From Prevotella sp. (GTDB lineage Bacteria > Bacteroidota > Bacteroidia > Bacteroidales > Bacteroidaceae): DNA of 64,000 nt. Shown in pieces: positions 18,541 through 27,535 of this stretch; positions within the stretch are counted from its first letter, which is position 1, and each line of letters opens with the position of its first letter. Both the position numbers and the translations under genes were made by a program. The notes under the pieces are model-generated. The model was not told the origin of the DNA. It searched no databases and was given only the letters and a program-made list of their open reading frames with translations. The stretch lies in the NCBI GenBank assembly GCA_021204905.1, contig JAJPYN010000008.1, forward strand, positions 62,001 through 126,000. Direction: 5' to 3'.

Positions 18541-18650
18541 GCCTTTCTTAAAACAAGCCTTTTCTTAAAGCTGAGCCTTTGGTTTAAAGCTAAGCCTTTG
18601 GTTTAAAACTAAGCCTTTGGTTTAAAACTAAGCCCTTTTTCTTAAAACTG
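18541..18650. repeat. Tandem repeat, about six units of 16-19 bp, spanning the convergent gap
   Basis: Units at 18541, 18557, 18575, 18594, 18613 and 18632; the best are GCCTTTGGTTTAAAACTAA. The unit at 18632-18650 contains the stop codon of the minus-strand beta-helix gene (CAG TTT TAA on minus). The array starts at the base after the stop codon of the GT2 gene. Confidence 0.8.
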
Positions 18651-20762
18651 GCTCTTGCCGGTGGTCTTAATCGCGACGACCTTGCTCTTGGGGATGAATC
18701 GTGCGTGGCGGCTCCGTGCGACGCACACCTCGTCCATATCGCGCAGTTTGGCCTTGACGTTTTCGCGGAACGATTTTAGCGAAACCCTCTTTGTTTTCTG
18801 CATGATTGCGACGGCATAACCCACAGCTGTAACCAGTCGCAGCAGCGTGCCTTTCTGCCGGTGGGTCATGTTGTAAAACAGGTATTCGCCGCGCCGCTCG
18901 CCCTCGGTGATCGTCTGAAACCACGTGTTGCCCTGCGCCGCGGAAGGCAGATGGGTGATTGCGCCGGCGTGCTTCATGTAGCGGAAGCCGTAGATGCGCG
19001 TGAAAAGGTTGTCGGCAGGGGGCGAGGCGGGCGGCGGCGCGAAACCGTGGAAGTCGTAGTCGACGGGGTTAAACTCCGGGTTGAGATAGCGGATGTCCGC
19101 AAAAACATTGCCGTAAGCGTTGCCCTCGCCGCCGGCCATATCCGCGAAATGACTTGTGAAGACGATGTTTCGCAGAAGGTTGTCGCAAGCGTGGCAGTAA
19201 AGCTTGATGCCCTGATGACCGTCGAAGCCGCCGATGCGAACGCTGTCAACGGTGATGTTACGGCTGTCGGTGATGTAAAGCGGGTTGGTGAAATTCTTAA
19301 TCACAACGTTGTCCACGCTGCCGTTCGCCACGCGCTTGATGTTGACGGCGTTCCAGCCGTAGTCCATCTCCTGCGTCTGCCTGATGGAGAAATAAAGCGG
19401 GAACCCGTGGTGGCGGAACAGGCCGCTCCATTTGCTTGTCAGGCGCAGGTTGCGGATGGTGATGTTTTCGAGCATCCCGGCATTGAACAGCACCGGCGCG
19501 TAAAGCATGTCGATGTCGCGCAATAACGGTCGGGCGAGCTCGATGGTCTGTTTGTCGACGGCGCGTTTCACTTCGGTCAACCACTGGTACGACGGCGCTT
19601 CCTCCTCTCCGGCGCGGCGGGCGATGGTCCATTCCTGTCGCAGCGTGAGGTCGTCGCCGAGGATGTCCCGGATAAGGTTGCCGTCGGCGGAAGTGTTGTA
19701 AAGGGCGAGCAAGACGTACTTCCCGACGCGGCTCGTGTCGGCAACGCGAAGTATTGTTTCCCCTTTCTTAGAGGGCGCGGTGATGGTTGTGGCGAAGTCC
19801 GGAGTAAGTATTTGTCCGTCGCTACCGGGGTCGGAGAGTGAGTTGCTCTGCATAAACGTTTTCTTTTTACGCTTAAAATCCGCACCCCAAAACTCGTTGG
19901 AGGGTTGCAAACGCTCGCCGGTGGTAATCATAAACGGCGACAGCCACGGGTTCTTATGCCCTCTGACGGTGGGCCGGCAACAAACGATTGTCGCGAGCGG
20001 ACGGCCTTGCGGGTCGGTCTCGCCCTCGATGGTGATGTTCGAGAAGTTGATTTGCAGAAAGGCGTTCCCGCGCTTGTTGATGTTGTAACGCCCTTTCGGG
20101 AAAAACAGGATGCCGCCGCCTTGTTGCCCTATGCTGTCGATGGCCTTCTGTATCGCTTCGGTTTGGTCTTGCCGCGCACCGGGTTTTACTCCGAACGAGC
20201 GGATGTCGAAGCGTTGCAAAGCCTTGCCCGCGGTTTGCCTGCCCGCAAATTTCGTCTCGGGCTTGAAACCTTCATCATTTTCAAAACAGCTGAAATCGAC
20301 CTTTACGCGGCGTTTCACATACGTCTCAATGCATAGGTTCTTCACGTGCGCGGCGCCGAACGGGCAATTGCGGATGTAGATGCCCGCGCAGACGAAGGCC
20401 GGCAGAAAGGCGGTTGCGGGTTGGCTGAAAAGCAAGCTTAAAAGCGCGATTGTGATGCCCGCGAAGACAAGGCGAAAGATCCAACTTGCCCAAACGCAGT
20501 GGGGGTTAATACGCGCGAGAACCCACTCGCAGACAGCGCAAACCACAATTGTCGCAAGGCAGGTCGTCAGCGTGAGGATTAGCGAAAAGCGCGCTATTGC
20601 GAACCCGAGAATGGCGAGGAATAACACGGCGAACACGAGCGCCGGCAGTTGCGCCCAAGACGGCCGGTAGTTGTATTTCAGCGTGAGCAAACGCAACTCG
20701 CGCAGGTTGATTTGCAGACCGGCAAGTAAGGAAATAAAGGCGATGGCGACCGCGTGAAGCAT
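18642..20762 (-). CDS. Membrane-anchored right-handed beta-helix (pectate-lyase-like) protein
   Basis: 706 aa. The first 130 residues hold four or five hydrophobic helices (about 1-18, 40-80, 92-128). A pectate-lyase-superfamily segment starts near residue 185 (FDIRSFGVKPGARQDQTEAI; QQGGGILFFPKGRYNI), followed by a beta-helix rich in repeated turns (NITIRNLRL, VDNVVIKNF, NITVDSVRI, NLLRNIVF). Such folds often cut or bind acidic polysaccharides. Catalytic residues cannot be assigned. It closes the minus-strand capsule operon (Wzi-like, small lipoprotein, WecA-like fusion, this gene), so an action on the exported polymer is plausible. An N-terminal polytopic anchor on such a fold is unusual. 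Confidence 0.72.
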   Translation of the reverse strand: MLHAVAIAFISLLAGLQINLRELRLLTLKYNYRPSWAQLPALVFAVLFLAILGFAIARFSLILTLTTCLATIVVCAVCEWVLARINPHCVWASWIFRLVFAGITIALLSLLFSQPATAFLPAFVCAGIYIRNCPFGAAHVKNLCIETYVKRRVKVDFSCFENDEGFKPETKFAGRQTAGKALQRFDIRSFGVKPGARQDQTEAIQKAIDSIGQQGGGILFFPKGRYNINKRGNAFLQINFSNITIEGETDPQGRPLATIVCCRPTVRGHKNPWLSPFMITTGERLQPSNEFWGADFKRKKKTFMQSNSLSDPGSDGQILTPDFATTITAPSKKGETILRVADTSRVGKYVLLALYNTSADGNLIRDILGDDLTLRQEWTIARRAGEEEAPSYQWLTEVKRAVDKQTIELARPLLRDIDMLYAPVLFNAGMLENITIRNLRLTSKWSGLFRHHGFPLYFSIRQTQEMDYGWNAVNIKRVANGSVDNVVIKNFTNPLYITDSRNITVDSVRIGGFDGHQGIKLYCHACDNLLRNIVFTSHFADMAGGEGNAYGNVFADIRYLNPEFNPVDYDFHGFAPPPASPPADNLFTRIYGFRYMKHAGAITHLPSAAQGNTWFQTITEGERRGEYLFYNMTHRQKGTLLRLVTAVGYAVAIMQKTKRVSLKSFRENVKAKLRDMDEVCVARSRHARFIPKSKVVAIKTTGKSQF

Positions 20763-20783
20763 GCTTGTTTTTCAGGTTAAAAT

Positions 20784-22688
20784 TTATGCCGAGCGCGCGG
20801 CGTTGATGACAATGTTTTTCAGCCTCTTCGCGAAATAGGTGGGCAGGAAAAGGATGAAGAGGAAGGCGTAGCTGAGCGGTTTGGGCCAGCCGAACACTTC
20901 GGTGTAGGTCTGCGCGTTGTACTTCAAAAGGCTGATTTTGCTGCGGCTGAGGTTGCCCGGGTGGATGCGGTAGAAGGCGAGGGGTCGCGGCACGCTGTAC
21001 GCCGTGTGGCAGATGCGCAGCAGGTTGAGCAGCATGGCGTGGTCTTGCCGTTTGCGCTGGCGCGGCATGAGGTGCTTGCCGAGCGCGGATGTGTCGTAGA
21101 TACAGGTGAGGAAGCCTATTTTGTTGTCGCACATAATGTCGAACAAACTAACGTGTTCCGGCGCGCTGATGTACCCGAGATATTGGTTGTTTTCGTCGCA
21201 GGAATAATACGGCGAGAAGCACAGGGCAACGTCTTTCGCGCGCATGAAATCGAGTTGCAGCTCGAGCTTCTTCGGCAGCCAACGGTCGTCGCTGTCGCAG
21301 AACGAGATGTATTGCCCGCGCGCCGCCGCAATGCATTTATTTCGCGTGATGCCAGCCCCGCCGTTGTGCTCGTTGGTCTGAATGACGATGCGCGGGTCCT
21401 TTTTTGCATAGGTGCGAAGTATCTCCAAAGTGTTGTCTGTACTGCAATCGTCGGTGATGACGAGCTCCCAATTTTTATACGTCTGCGCGATGATGCTGTC
21501 GATGCTTTCCGCCACGAACTGCGACGAGTTATACGTGGGCATAATGACGCTCACGAGGCCTTCTTTTCCTACAAAATCCTTGAAATTCTCCTCGAAGGGA
21601 ATGGGGCGCGGCTTCGGGGCTTCGATGCGCTTGTCCGCCGTGCGCAAGGCAACAACATACAGCGCGAGGTTTATCACGACGATGAGCGTGATGTTGAAAT
21701 TCAGCACGTGGTAAAGCAGTAAATTCAGCAGCAGGAAAACGAGTTCGCCCAGCACGACGATACCCGTTGTTTGCAACTGCGAAAAGCCTTTGCCGATGAT
21801 GATGTGATGCGCGAACAGGCCCTGCCGCTCCTTGTCGTTCAGCCCGCGCCACGAGCTCGCCACAAACACGCGGACATACTCGAAAACCGGCAGCGCCAAC
21901 AGCGAATAAGGCAGCAAGATGCCGTCGGAATGTGCGTCGATAATCACCGCGTTGTCCATCGCATATTTCACCGACAGATAGGCGATGCAGTAGCTTACCA
22001 CCAGCCGCCCCGTATGGCCTGCGCGGAGCTTGTCGCCGGTCTTCTCGTCGCCGAAAAGATTGTGCCTTAGGAACACCATCAACGCCCCGGCCAGCGCGAA
22101 CGCAATCGTCGCGTAGATGTTGCTTCCCATCAGGCAGAACGCCACAGCATACGCCGCCGCGACGAGCAGGCCGGTAGCCGCCATCAGACCGTCGGTGTCG
22201 TCGAGCGCTTCGAGGCTCTTGATGGTGAGGACGGTGAAGATGAACGTGATGAAAAAGCCGGGGATCCACGTGATGTAATGGATGCCGAACAGACCGTGTA
22301 AGTTATTGATATACAGGTCGATAAGCGGGAAGGCGGCACTCGCTGCGGCAACAATCACATTGCGCTGCCACGCCTTTGTCTCGAGTAGGTCGTCGATGAT
22401 GCCGAGCGCATAAAGCAGCAGCACGCCGACAGCGATGACGAACGACGAGGTGTAAAGCATCTCGCCCACCGTACCGGCAATCATGCGCACGGCGATGGCT
22501 GCGGCGACACCCACGGCGATGGCCGGCAGGATTATCACGCCGCCGGTTTGCAGTATGCGCGCGGTCATACCGTCGTCGCTGCCGCCCCTGTGCTTGCGCG
22601 AGATGTTCAGCAGTCCGCGCGTGAGGATGTTCGCAGTGATGATGCTGCAAAGGATTGCCGCGAGGTAGGATAAAATCTGAACGAGCAT
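20784..22688 (-). CDS. Fusion: WecA/MraY-like sugar-phosphate transferase plus GT2 glycosyltransferase
   Basis: 634 aa. Residues 1-345 are a polytopic WecA-like domain: GIIDD (D99, D100), ALDDTDGLMAA (D163-G167) and HHIIIGKG are visible. The conserved MGDTGS-type motif reads AGHTGR, so the usual Asp is H225. Residues from about V379 are a GT2 domain: VSVIMPTYNSS, WELVITDDCSTDNT, GGAGITRNKC, FCDSDDRWLP. The product would attach the first sugar phosphate to undecaprenyl phosphate and then add the second sugar, but the H225 change makes the first step uncertain. It starts 12 bp after the preceding lipoprotein gene. A frameshift is unlikely because both halves are complete. Confidence 0.8.
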   Translation of the reverse strand: MLVQILSYLAAILCSIITANILTRGLLNISRKHRGGSDDGMTARILQTGGVIILPAIAVGVAAAIAVRMIAGTVGEMLYTSSFVIAVGVLLLYALGIIDDLLETKAWQRNVIVAAASAAFPLIDLYINNLHGLFGIHYITWIPGFFITFIFTVLTIKSLEALDDTDGLMAATGLLVAAAYAVAFCLMGSNIYATIAFALAGALMVFLRHNLFGDEKTGDKLRAGHTGRLVVSYCIAYLSVKYAMDNAVIIDAHSDGILLPYSLLALPVFEYVRVFVASSWRGLNDKERQGLFAHHIIIGKGFSQLQTTGIVVLGELVFLLLNLLLYHVLNFNITLIVVINLALYVVALRTADKRIEAPKPRPIPFEENFKDFVGKEGLVSVIMPTYNSSQFVAESIDSIIAQTYKNWELVITDDCSTDNTLEILRTYAKKDPRIVIQTNEHNGGAGITRNKCIAAARGQYISFCDSDDRWLPKKLELQLDFMRAKDVALCFSPYYSCDENNQYLGYISAPEHVSLFDIMCDNKIGFLTCIYDTSALGKHLMPRQRKRQDHAMLLNLLRICHTAYSVPRPLAFYRIHPGNLSRSKISLLKYNAQTYTEVFGWPKPLSYAFLFILFLPTYFAKRLKNIVINAARSA

Positions 22689-22700
22689 CGGCCTTAACGC

Positions 22701-23150
22701 TTAAAACTTAGTGAAATGCAACCGGTGGAGCGGGGTGGCGAGCACCATCGTCGAACCGGTCAGTTGTTCAATGTAAAAGGTGTCGGCGAGGCTTTGGATG
22801 CCGTACTCCCGAAGCAAATCCGGGTCGTCAACGGGGATATCGCCGCCGTCCTCCTTGTCCTGATGGCCGTGGGCGAGGTAAGGGTCGGAGATGACGAGCG
22901 TGTTGCCCTCGTGCGCGAAACGAAAATAGAACTTGTTCGTGCCGCCCTGAGTATGCATCAGCTTGGCCTGAAACGCCCAGAAGAGCGTCCTTTCGCGAAG
23001 GTCGAGCCGCCCGCCCGTGGCCAGCGTGTCCATCTGCTCAAAATGCCAGAAGCCGTCGAGGTTGCCGTTGTCGATATGTTCAATCGTGCACGAGGCGGAC
23101 ACCCACGCGGCGAAGAACAAGATTATTATCGCTTTAAAAACCTGCCTCAT
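22701..23150 (-). CDS. Small lipoprotein with a lipocalin-like domain
   Basis: 149 aa with a lipoprotein signal ending VSASC (C21). After the Cys, GNLDGFWHFEQMDTL and the following strands (FAHEGNTLVISDPYL, FYIEQLTGSTMVLATPLHRLHFTKF) look like the lipocalin-like domains common in Bacteroidota lipoproteins; the exact DUF is not certain. It lies between the Wzi-like gene (3 bp gap) and the WecA-like fusion (12 bp gap), so it is most likely a small periplasmic or outer-membrane partner in capsule assembly. Function not established. Confidence 0.65.
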   Translation of the reverse strand: MRQVFKAIIILFFAAWVSASCTIEHIDNGNLDGFWHFEQMDTLATGGRLDLRERTLFWAFQAKLMHTQGGTNKFYFRFAHEGNTLVISDPYLAHGHQDKEDGGDIPVDDPDLLREYGIQSLADTFYIEQLTGSTMVLATPLHRLHFTKF

Positions 23151-23153
23151 CCT

Positions 23154-24755
23154 TTATTTATTATATCCTGCGCCGCGCCAAAGCACCTTCCTCGCAGTGA
23201 GTTGAAAACCGTAATTATCGCCGCGGATGCCGCCGCTGTCGAAGCCTGCCGCCGCGCACGCTTGCCACTCGTTTTTGAAATGATACGTCGCCTCGAGCAT
23301 CGCACTAAAATCCGTCTTGCGGTGCGTGTAAGGCTGCGCATACGTGCCCCAGCCCGCCTGCCACGACGCGAGAAGGCGGTAGTCCAACTGCCTCAAAGGA
23401 CGGCCGTCGATGCCAATGTGCACTGCCTTGAAGCGGTTGTCCGCCACGTAGATGTAACCGTCGGAATTGTAGATCGGCGACAGGTAGAGCGGGTTGCCCA
23501 TCACCTGACCCCAGTGCTGCCAACTGCCGTACATGCTGTGGTTGTAATAATCGTCCTGCCCGGCGAGGTGGTCCGAGATATTTTCCGTGCGGTCGTGGTT
23601 GTAAGGGCCGCTCTGATATTTCGTTATAAGGTATTCAAACACAATGTCTTGCACCCATTTACACTCCTTCAAATTCACCTCCGCGCCGAGCATGAAATCC
23701 TTCAACGGGAAGCGGTAGTAGGTGTGGCTGACGTGCGTGTTCCAATCGTCGCCCTCGCCGTAACCGTCGTAATCGAGCAGGATCATGCCCGAGAGGTCCT
23801 CGAAGAAATGGTCGAAATACACCGACGCGCCCCACGTGTCATTGGTGTAATTCAGCCGCAACATCCACTGCCCGAGGTGGTTGCCCTCCTCGTTGGGGTA
23901 CTCGCCGTCGGTGATGTCCTGCCCGCCGGAGGTCAGCGCGTGGAGGTAGCTGCTAAAGCCCGACTTGTTCTTAATCTTCGTCAGCTCGCCCGAACTGTTC
24001 ACATAGTGCGACGTGCCGCCGAACTGGCTCGCCATCTCCACGCCCAATTCGAGCGAGAAATGCCTCAGACGCTCGTCGTTGCCGATCTTGAAATAAACCG
24101 CCTTCGAGTGGTAAAGCACATCCTCGCAATAGCGCCCGCGGCGGGTGTCGCCATTCTTGCCCTCGTCAAGCGCGGCACTGCGGAGGTCGGCGGTGAAATC
24201 CCTTTGCCAGCGGTCGTCAGTGAAGCGCCCGTAAGCGATGTGCGCCTTAACATGAAGCCAGCGTTTAAGACCCGGAATGGTCCAATAATCCGGCAGCGAG
24301 AGGCGCACCTGCGGCACCGGACGCGCGTTAATGCCCAGCGTCTGACTGCCGCTCGACAGCCGGTTGTTCTTCAACTGCATCGGCTCCTCCTTACTGCCTA
24401 TCGACAGCAGCCCGTGTCCCCAAGCAAGCTCCGCAAAAGCCTGTTGCACAATGAACGTCGATGCGTAATTCGCCGCCACAGCCAAGTCCGCACCGTAACC
24501 CCATTTCCACCGTCGCGCACTGTCAGCACTCGCCGGACGCAGCGCCGAAACGCGCAGATAACCGTTGGCGTCATCAATGCCGGACAGCCCGTATTTATTG
24601 GCGTTGAGCCACAGCGGCGTCTTGCTGTTCGACCACCCCGCCTGCGCCTCGGCCGACACCTCCAAGTTCGCCGCAAGCTCCTCCCTCTGCTGCGCCCGCA
24701 ATCCGCACGGCAGAAGAATGAAAGTCAATATCAACCACGATAATCTGCTCAACAT
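23154..24755 (-). CDS. Capsule assembly protein, Wzi-like outer-membrane barrel
   Basis: 533 aa from MLSRLSWLILTF, with a signal peptide cut after LRAQ. The body matches Bacteroidota Wzi-type proteins: SNSKTPLWLNANKYGLSG near the N-terminus, AFAELAWGHGLLSIGSKE, LGINARPVPQVRLSLPDYWTIPG, and many alternating strands to the C-terminus. Wzi holds capsule polymer at the cell surface. An ATG six codons upstream (24773) is possible but adds charged residues before the signal. First gene of the four-gene minus-strand operon. Confidence 0.85.
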   Translation of the reverse strand: MLSRLSWLILTFILLPCGLRAQQREELAANLEVSAEAQAGWSNSKTPLWLNANKYGLSGIDDANGYLRVSALRPASADSARRWKWGYGADLAVAANYASTFIVQQAFAELAWGHGLLSIGSKEEPMQLKNNRLSSGSQTLGINARPVPQVRLSLPDYWTIPGLKRWLHVKAHIAYGRFTDDRWQRDFTADLRSAALDEGKNGDTRRGRYCEDVLYHSKAVYFKIGNDERLRHFSLELGVEMASQFGGTSHYVNSSGELTKIKNKSGFSSYLHALTSGGQDITDGEYPNEEGNHLGQWMLRLNYTNDTWGASVYFDHFFEDLSGMILLDYDGYGEGDDWNTHVSHTYYRFPLKDFMLGAEVNLKECKWVQDIVFEYLITKYQSGPYNHDRTENISDHLAGQDDYYNHSMYGSWQHWGQVMGNPLYLSPIYNSDGYIYVADNRFKAVHIGIDGRPLRQLDYRLLASWQAGWGTYAQPYTHRKTDFSAMLEATYHFKNEWQACAAAGFDSGGIRGDNYGFQLTARKVLWRGAGYNK

Positions 24756-25028
24756 CGCCTTTTCGCCCGGCATTTTCTCAGCCTGAAATCTTTTTATATA
24801 ACGTTCCCGCCCGCATTTATATTATAGCATCCGCAAAAATACGTAATAGTTTTTAAAACAGACTGAAAACAGATTGAAAAGAGTTGAAACGTACCCGACA
24901 GCGAAGGCTGCTCATTGTTCACGCTTCGCTGCGCAGGAGGATTAGTAGCGACTAAGACTTTCCCGAAAACAAAAGACGCGCGGTCGGACTGAAAACAAAA
25001 GACGCGCGGGGCGGCCTGCACGTCTTCG
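24756..25028. other. Intergenic region holding one conserved-end element
   Basis: About 270 bp between the Wzi-like gene and tRNA-Ser. It contains the repeated element at 24883-24957 and two direct copies of AAAACAAAAGACGCGCG around 24964-25008. No gene seen. Confidence 0.5.
24883..24957 (-). repeat. Conserved-end element E1
   Basis: 75 bp. On minus it begins TCTTAGTCGCTACTAA and ends TGTCGGGTACGTTTCAAC; the centre contains a perfect 7 bp hairpin (AGCGAAG/CTTCGCT). It lies about 70 bp downstream of the tRNA-Ser 3' end, in the same orientation as that tRNA. Confidence 0.7.
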
Positions 25029-25116
25029 CGGAAGATGAGGGATTCAAACCCCCGATACGGATAAACCGTATACCGGATTTCGAGTCCGGCGCATTCGATC
25101 ACTCTGCCAATCTTCC
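25029..25116 (-). tRNA. tRNA-Ser (anticodon CGA)
   Basis: 88 nt with a 7 bp acceptor stem (GGAAGAT/ATCTTCC), an anticodon loop CTCGAAA (anticodon CGA at plus 25080-25082), a long variable arm (TACGG...CCGTA) as in tRNA-Ser, and a GGTTTGAATCC T-arm. CCA is not encoded. It reads UCG codons. Confidence 0.95.
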
Positions 25117-25128
25117 TTGTTTGCGGCG

Positions 25129-25160
25129 CAAAGGTAAGGGTTTTGCAACTTACAGCCAAA
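25129..25160 (-). promoter_or_regulatory. Promoter of tRNA-Ser
   Basis: On minus: TTTG (25160-25157), 20 bp, TACCTTTG (25136-25129), 13 bp before the tRNA 5' end. Confidence 0.7.
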
Positions 25161-25202
25161 TTTCCGCCCTTTTTTCAAACCCTTCGCTCCGCAGCGACCC
25201 TT

Positions 25203-26753
25203 TTATGCCGTCATCGTGTTAAGCTTTTTGAGGAGGGAGAACATCACTATTGCGCTGATAAGGCAGAGGGCGATGAGGATGCCCCAGTTGTACATCAGCG
25301 GGATTTCATTCCACAGGCGGGAGGGGATTTGGCTGAGGTAATTGCCTATCGCCGTCGCCGCAAACCAGCCGCCCATCATTAGCCCTTTATATTTCGGAGG
25401 GGCGACGCGGGAGACAAAGGAGATGCCCATCGGCGAGAGGAACAGCTCCGCGATGGTCAGCGTGAAGTAGGTCGTGATGAGCCATCCGGGAGAAAGGATA
25501 TTCTGATTGCCGTCGCCCAAGTCCATCGGCGAGATTAATCCCGTCGACGCGAGGGTGATTACTCCGAAGCCGACAGCCGCCACGAGCATTCCCCACGCGA
25601 TACGCATCGGTGCGCTCACCTCGTGGCCGCGGTTAGCAAGGGCGCCGAAGAGCACCATGCTGAACGGCGTGAGGGCGATGACGAAGAACGGATTGAACTG
25701 CTGGAAATCTGACGGTTGCGCCATTGTCGGATTGTCCATAACGGCGAAAAGCCAGTAGGCAACAGTCCAAAGAACGAGCGTTATAATGCCGCAAATCATA
25801 CGTGTCCGCTTCACTTTCGACTGGAACACGGAGAAGCAAGTGTAGACGGAGGCGGCGATGAGTGCCAGACTGAAGATGTTGAAGCCGATGCGCAGCCCGC
25901 CCGTAACGGTGAGATTGGTGTATTTCTTTGCGAAGAACGTCAGTGCCGAGCCGTTCTGGTGGAACGCCATCCAGAAGAAGATGACCACGGCGAAGACGAG
26001 CAAGAGGGCGACGACGCGGTCTTTTGTCTGTTTCGGCGTCAGTTCCTCTACCGCCACGTCCATATCTTTTGCCTGTTTCACATTCACGTCGGCGTGCTTA
26101 TACCAAGAGCGGAAAGCGAAATAGATGATGACGGAGACAATCAGCGAGACACACGCCACGCCGAAGCAAAGTCCGTAAGCGCCGTAGAGGGCGTTGAGAT
26201 AATCCGCGCTGTAGTTCGCCGCATCGTACACGAAACCGTAGTGCCCGAGATACAGGTTTGTAATCCATTTCGCCATCGCGGGGGCAAACATCGCGCCGAT
26301 ATTTATTGCCATATAGAACAGACTGAATGCCGCGTCGCGCCGTGAGGAGTATTTCGGGTCGTCGTAAAGATTGCCGACAAGCACTTGCAGATTGCCTTTG
26401 AACAAGCCCGTGCCTAAAGAGACGCACGCCAGACCCGCATACATCGTCAGCTGTCCGGTGAGGTTCGCCGCGGTGGGTATTGCCAATCCGAAGTAGCCGA
26501 TGAACATCGTTGCGAAGCCGATTGTTACGCATTTGCCGTAGCCGATCTTGTCCGCCAGCATGCCGCCGAGCAAGGGAGAGAAATAAACCACTGCGAGGAA
26601 GATGGCATAGACGTTGCCCGCCTGCGCCTCCGTCCACCCGAATTTCGCCTGCATAAAGAGGGTGAAGATTGCCAGCATCGTGTAGTAGCCGAAGCGCTCG
26701 CCCGTGTTGGCGAGGGAGAGAACATATAGTCCTTTTGGTTGACCTTCAAACAT
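25203..26753 (-). CDS. POT/PTR-family proton-dependent oligopeptide transporter
   Basis: 516 aa with about 14 predicted membrane helices. The N-terminal motif NTGERFGYYTMLAIF contains the ExxERFxYY-like signature (E19, R20, F21), important for proton coupling in the family, and GGMLADKIGYGK is the loop 2-3 motif. FYMAINIGAMFAP and LSPMGISFVSRVAPPKYKG are further PTR signatures. It imports di- and tripeptides. Stands alone on the minus strand. Confidence 0.92.
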   Translation of the reverse strand: MFEGQPKGLYVLSLANTGERFGYYTMLAIFTLFMQAKFGWTEAQAGNVYAIFLAVVYFSPLLGGMLADKIGYGKCVTIGFATMFIGYFGLAIPTAANLTGQLTMYAGLACVSLGTGLFKGNLQVLVGNLYDDPKYSSRRDAAFSLFYMAINIGAMFAPAMAKWITNLYLGHYGFVYDAANYSADYLNALYGAYGLCFGVACVSLIVSVIIYFAFRSWYKHADVNVKQAKDMDVAVEELTPKQTKDRVVALLLVFAVVIFFWMAFHQNGSALTFFAKKYTNLTVTGGLRIGFNIFSLALIAASVYTCFSVFQSKVKRTRMICGIITLVLWTVAYWLFAVMDNPTMAQPSDFQQFNPFFVIALTPFSMVLFGALANRGHEVSAPMRIAWGMLVAAVGFGVITLASTGLISPMDLGDGNQNILSPGWLITTYFTLTIAELFLSPMGISFVSRVAPPKYKGLMMGGWFAATAIGNYLSQIPSRLWNEIPLMYNWGILIALCLISAIVMFSLLKKLNTMTA

Positions 26754-26786
26754 TGCTTTGTTCTTTGTTTATATTTGTTAAAAAAT

Positions 26787-27533
26787 TTATCGTCTGCTGC
26801 TGCGTTTGTTAACATCTACCATGTACGCCAGTTTCACCTCGATGGCGGCTTGGTTCGACTTGCCGAAGTAGTCGCTTTTCGACGAACCGTAGATGTTGCC
26901 AAGGCCGAAATAGTAGCGCGCCTCAAGGCGGAAATGACCCACTGCCGGGTGCGAATATTCCACGCCGAGCCCCGCGCAGATGCCGTAGTCGAATTTGTTC
27001 TCAACGGGCATATCGTATTGAGCCACAGTGGAATTCGCTCTGTCGGCAAGGTTCGGCGCGGCAAGGTTGAAGTTTGCGTCGGTCGATTCCGAAAGCATGT
27101 AGCCGAACTGCGGACCGGCCTGGAAGAAGAAGCTGAACCCTTTCTCCTCCGCGCCCCACGCCAGATGCGCCATAATAGGCACTTGGATGTAGGTCAACCG
27201 CCGGCGGTATTGCTCCGCGAGGCCTGTTTCGGCGTTAACAACCGGGCGCGAGTTTATTGTTAAAATATCTTCATTCCAACCCATCTGCGACCAGTTGATT
27301 TCGCCCGTGATGCTGCACAAAGCAGTGAAATATTTCTCGCTGGTGTAGCGGAACGACAGGCCGCCCGTTACGCAGTTGAGTTTTTTCTGCGTTACCTTCG
27401 GCGAGAAACCCACGCTGGTGAACATATATCCGCCGTTGACGCCCATCGCGAAAATGTTGCGGTATTCACCCACCTGCGCGCGGAGGCACAGCGGAAAAAC
27501 GGCGATGAGCAGAACGGTAAGGATGCGCCTCAT
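26787..27533 (-). CDS. Outer-membrane beta-barrel protein (PorT-like/porin family)
   Basis: 248 aa with a signal peptide ending LRAQ. The mature part alternates hydrophobic residues in short strands typical of small OM barrels: GVNGGYMFTSVGFSP, TYIQVPIMAHLAWG, GFSFFFQAGPQFGYML, GICAGLGVEYSH, HFRLEARYYFGLGN. IQVPI...GPQFGYML is a common pattern in PorT/outer-membrane barrel proteins of Bacteroidota. It starts 2 bp after the LysM/periplasmic-binding gene, which argues for a shared envelope function. Whether it is a true type IX secretion PorT is not decidable here. Confidence 0.75.
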   Translation of the reverse strand: MRRILTVLLIAVFPLCLRAQVGEYRNIFAMGVNGGYMFTSVGFSPKVTQKKLNCVTGGLSFRYTSEKYFTALCSITGEINWSQMGWNEDILTINSRPVVNAETGLAEQYRRRLTYIQVPIMAHLAWGAEEKGFSFFFQAGPQFGYMLSESTDANFNLAAPNLADRANSTVAQYDMPVENKFDYGICAGLGVEYSHPAVGHFRLEARYYFGLGNIYGSSKSDYFGKSNQAAIEVKLAYMVDVNKRSSRR

Positions 27534-27535
27534 AG

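Noticed and set aside
18541..18650. CRISPR array
   Set aside because: The units are direct tandem repeats of 16-19 bp without spacers, and no cas genes are present.
24794..25159. Minus-strand frame of 121 codons spanning tRNA-Ser and element E1
   Set aside because: It reads through a tRNA gene and a repeat element, so it is not a real gene.
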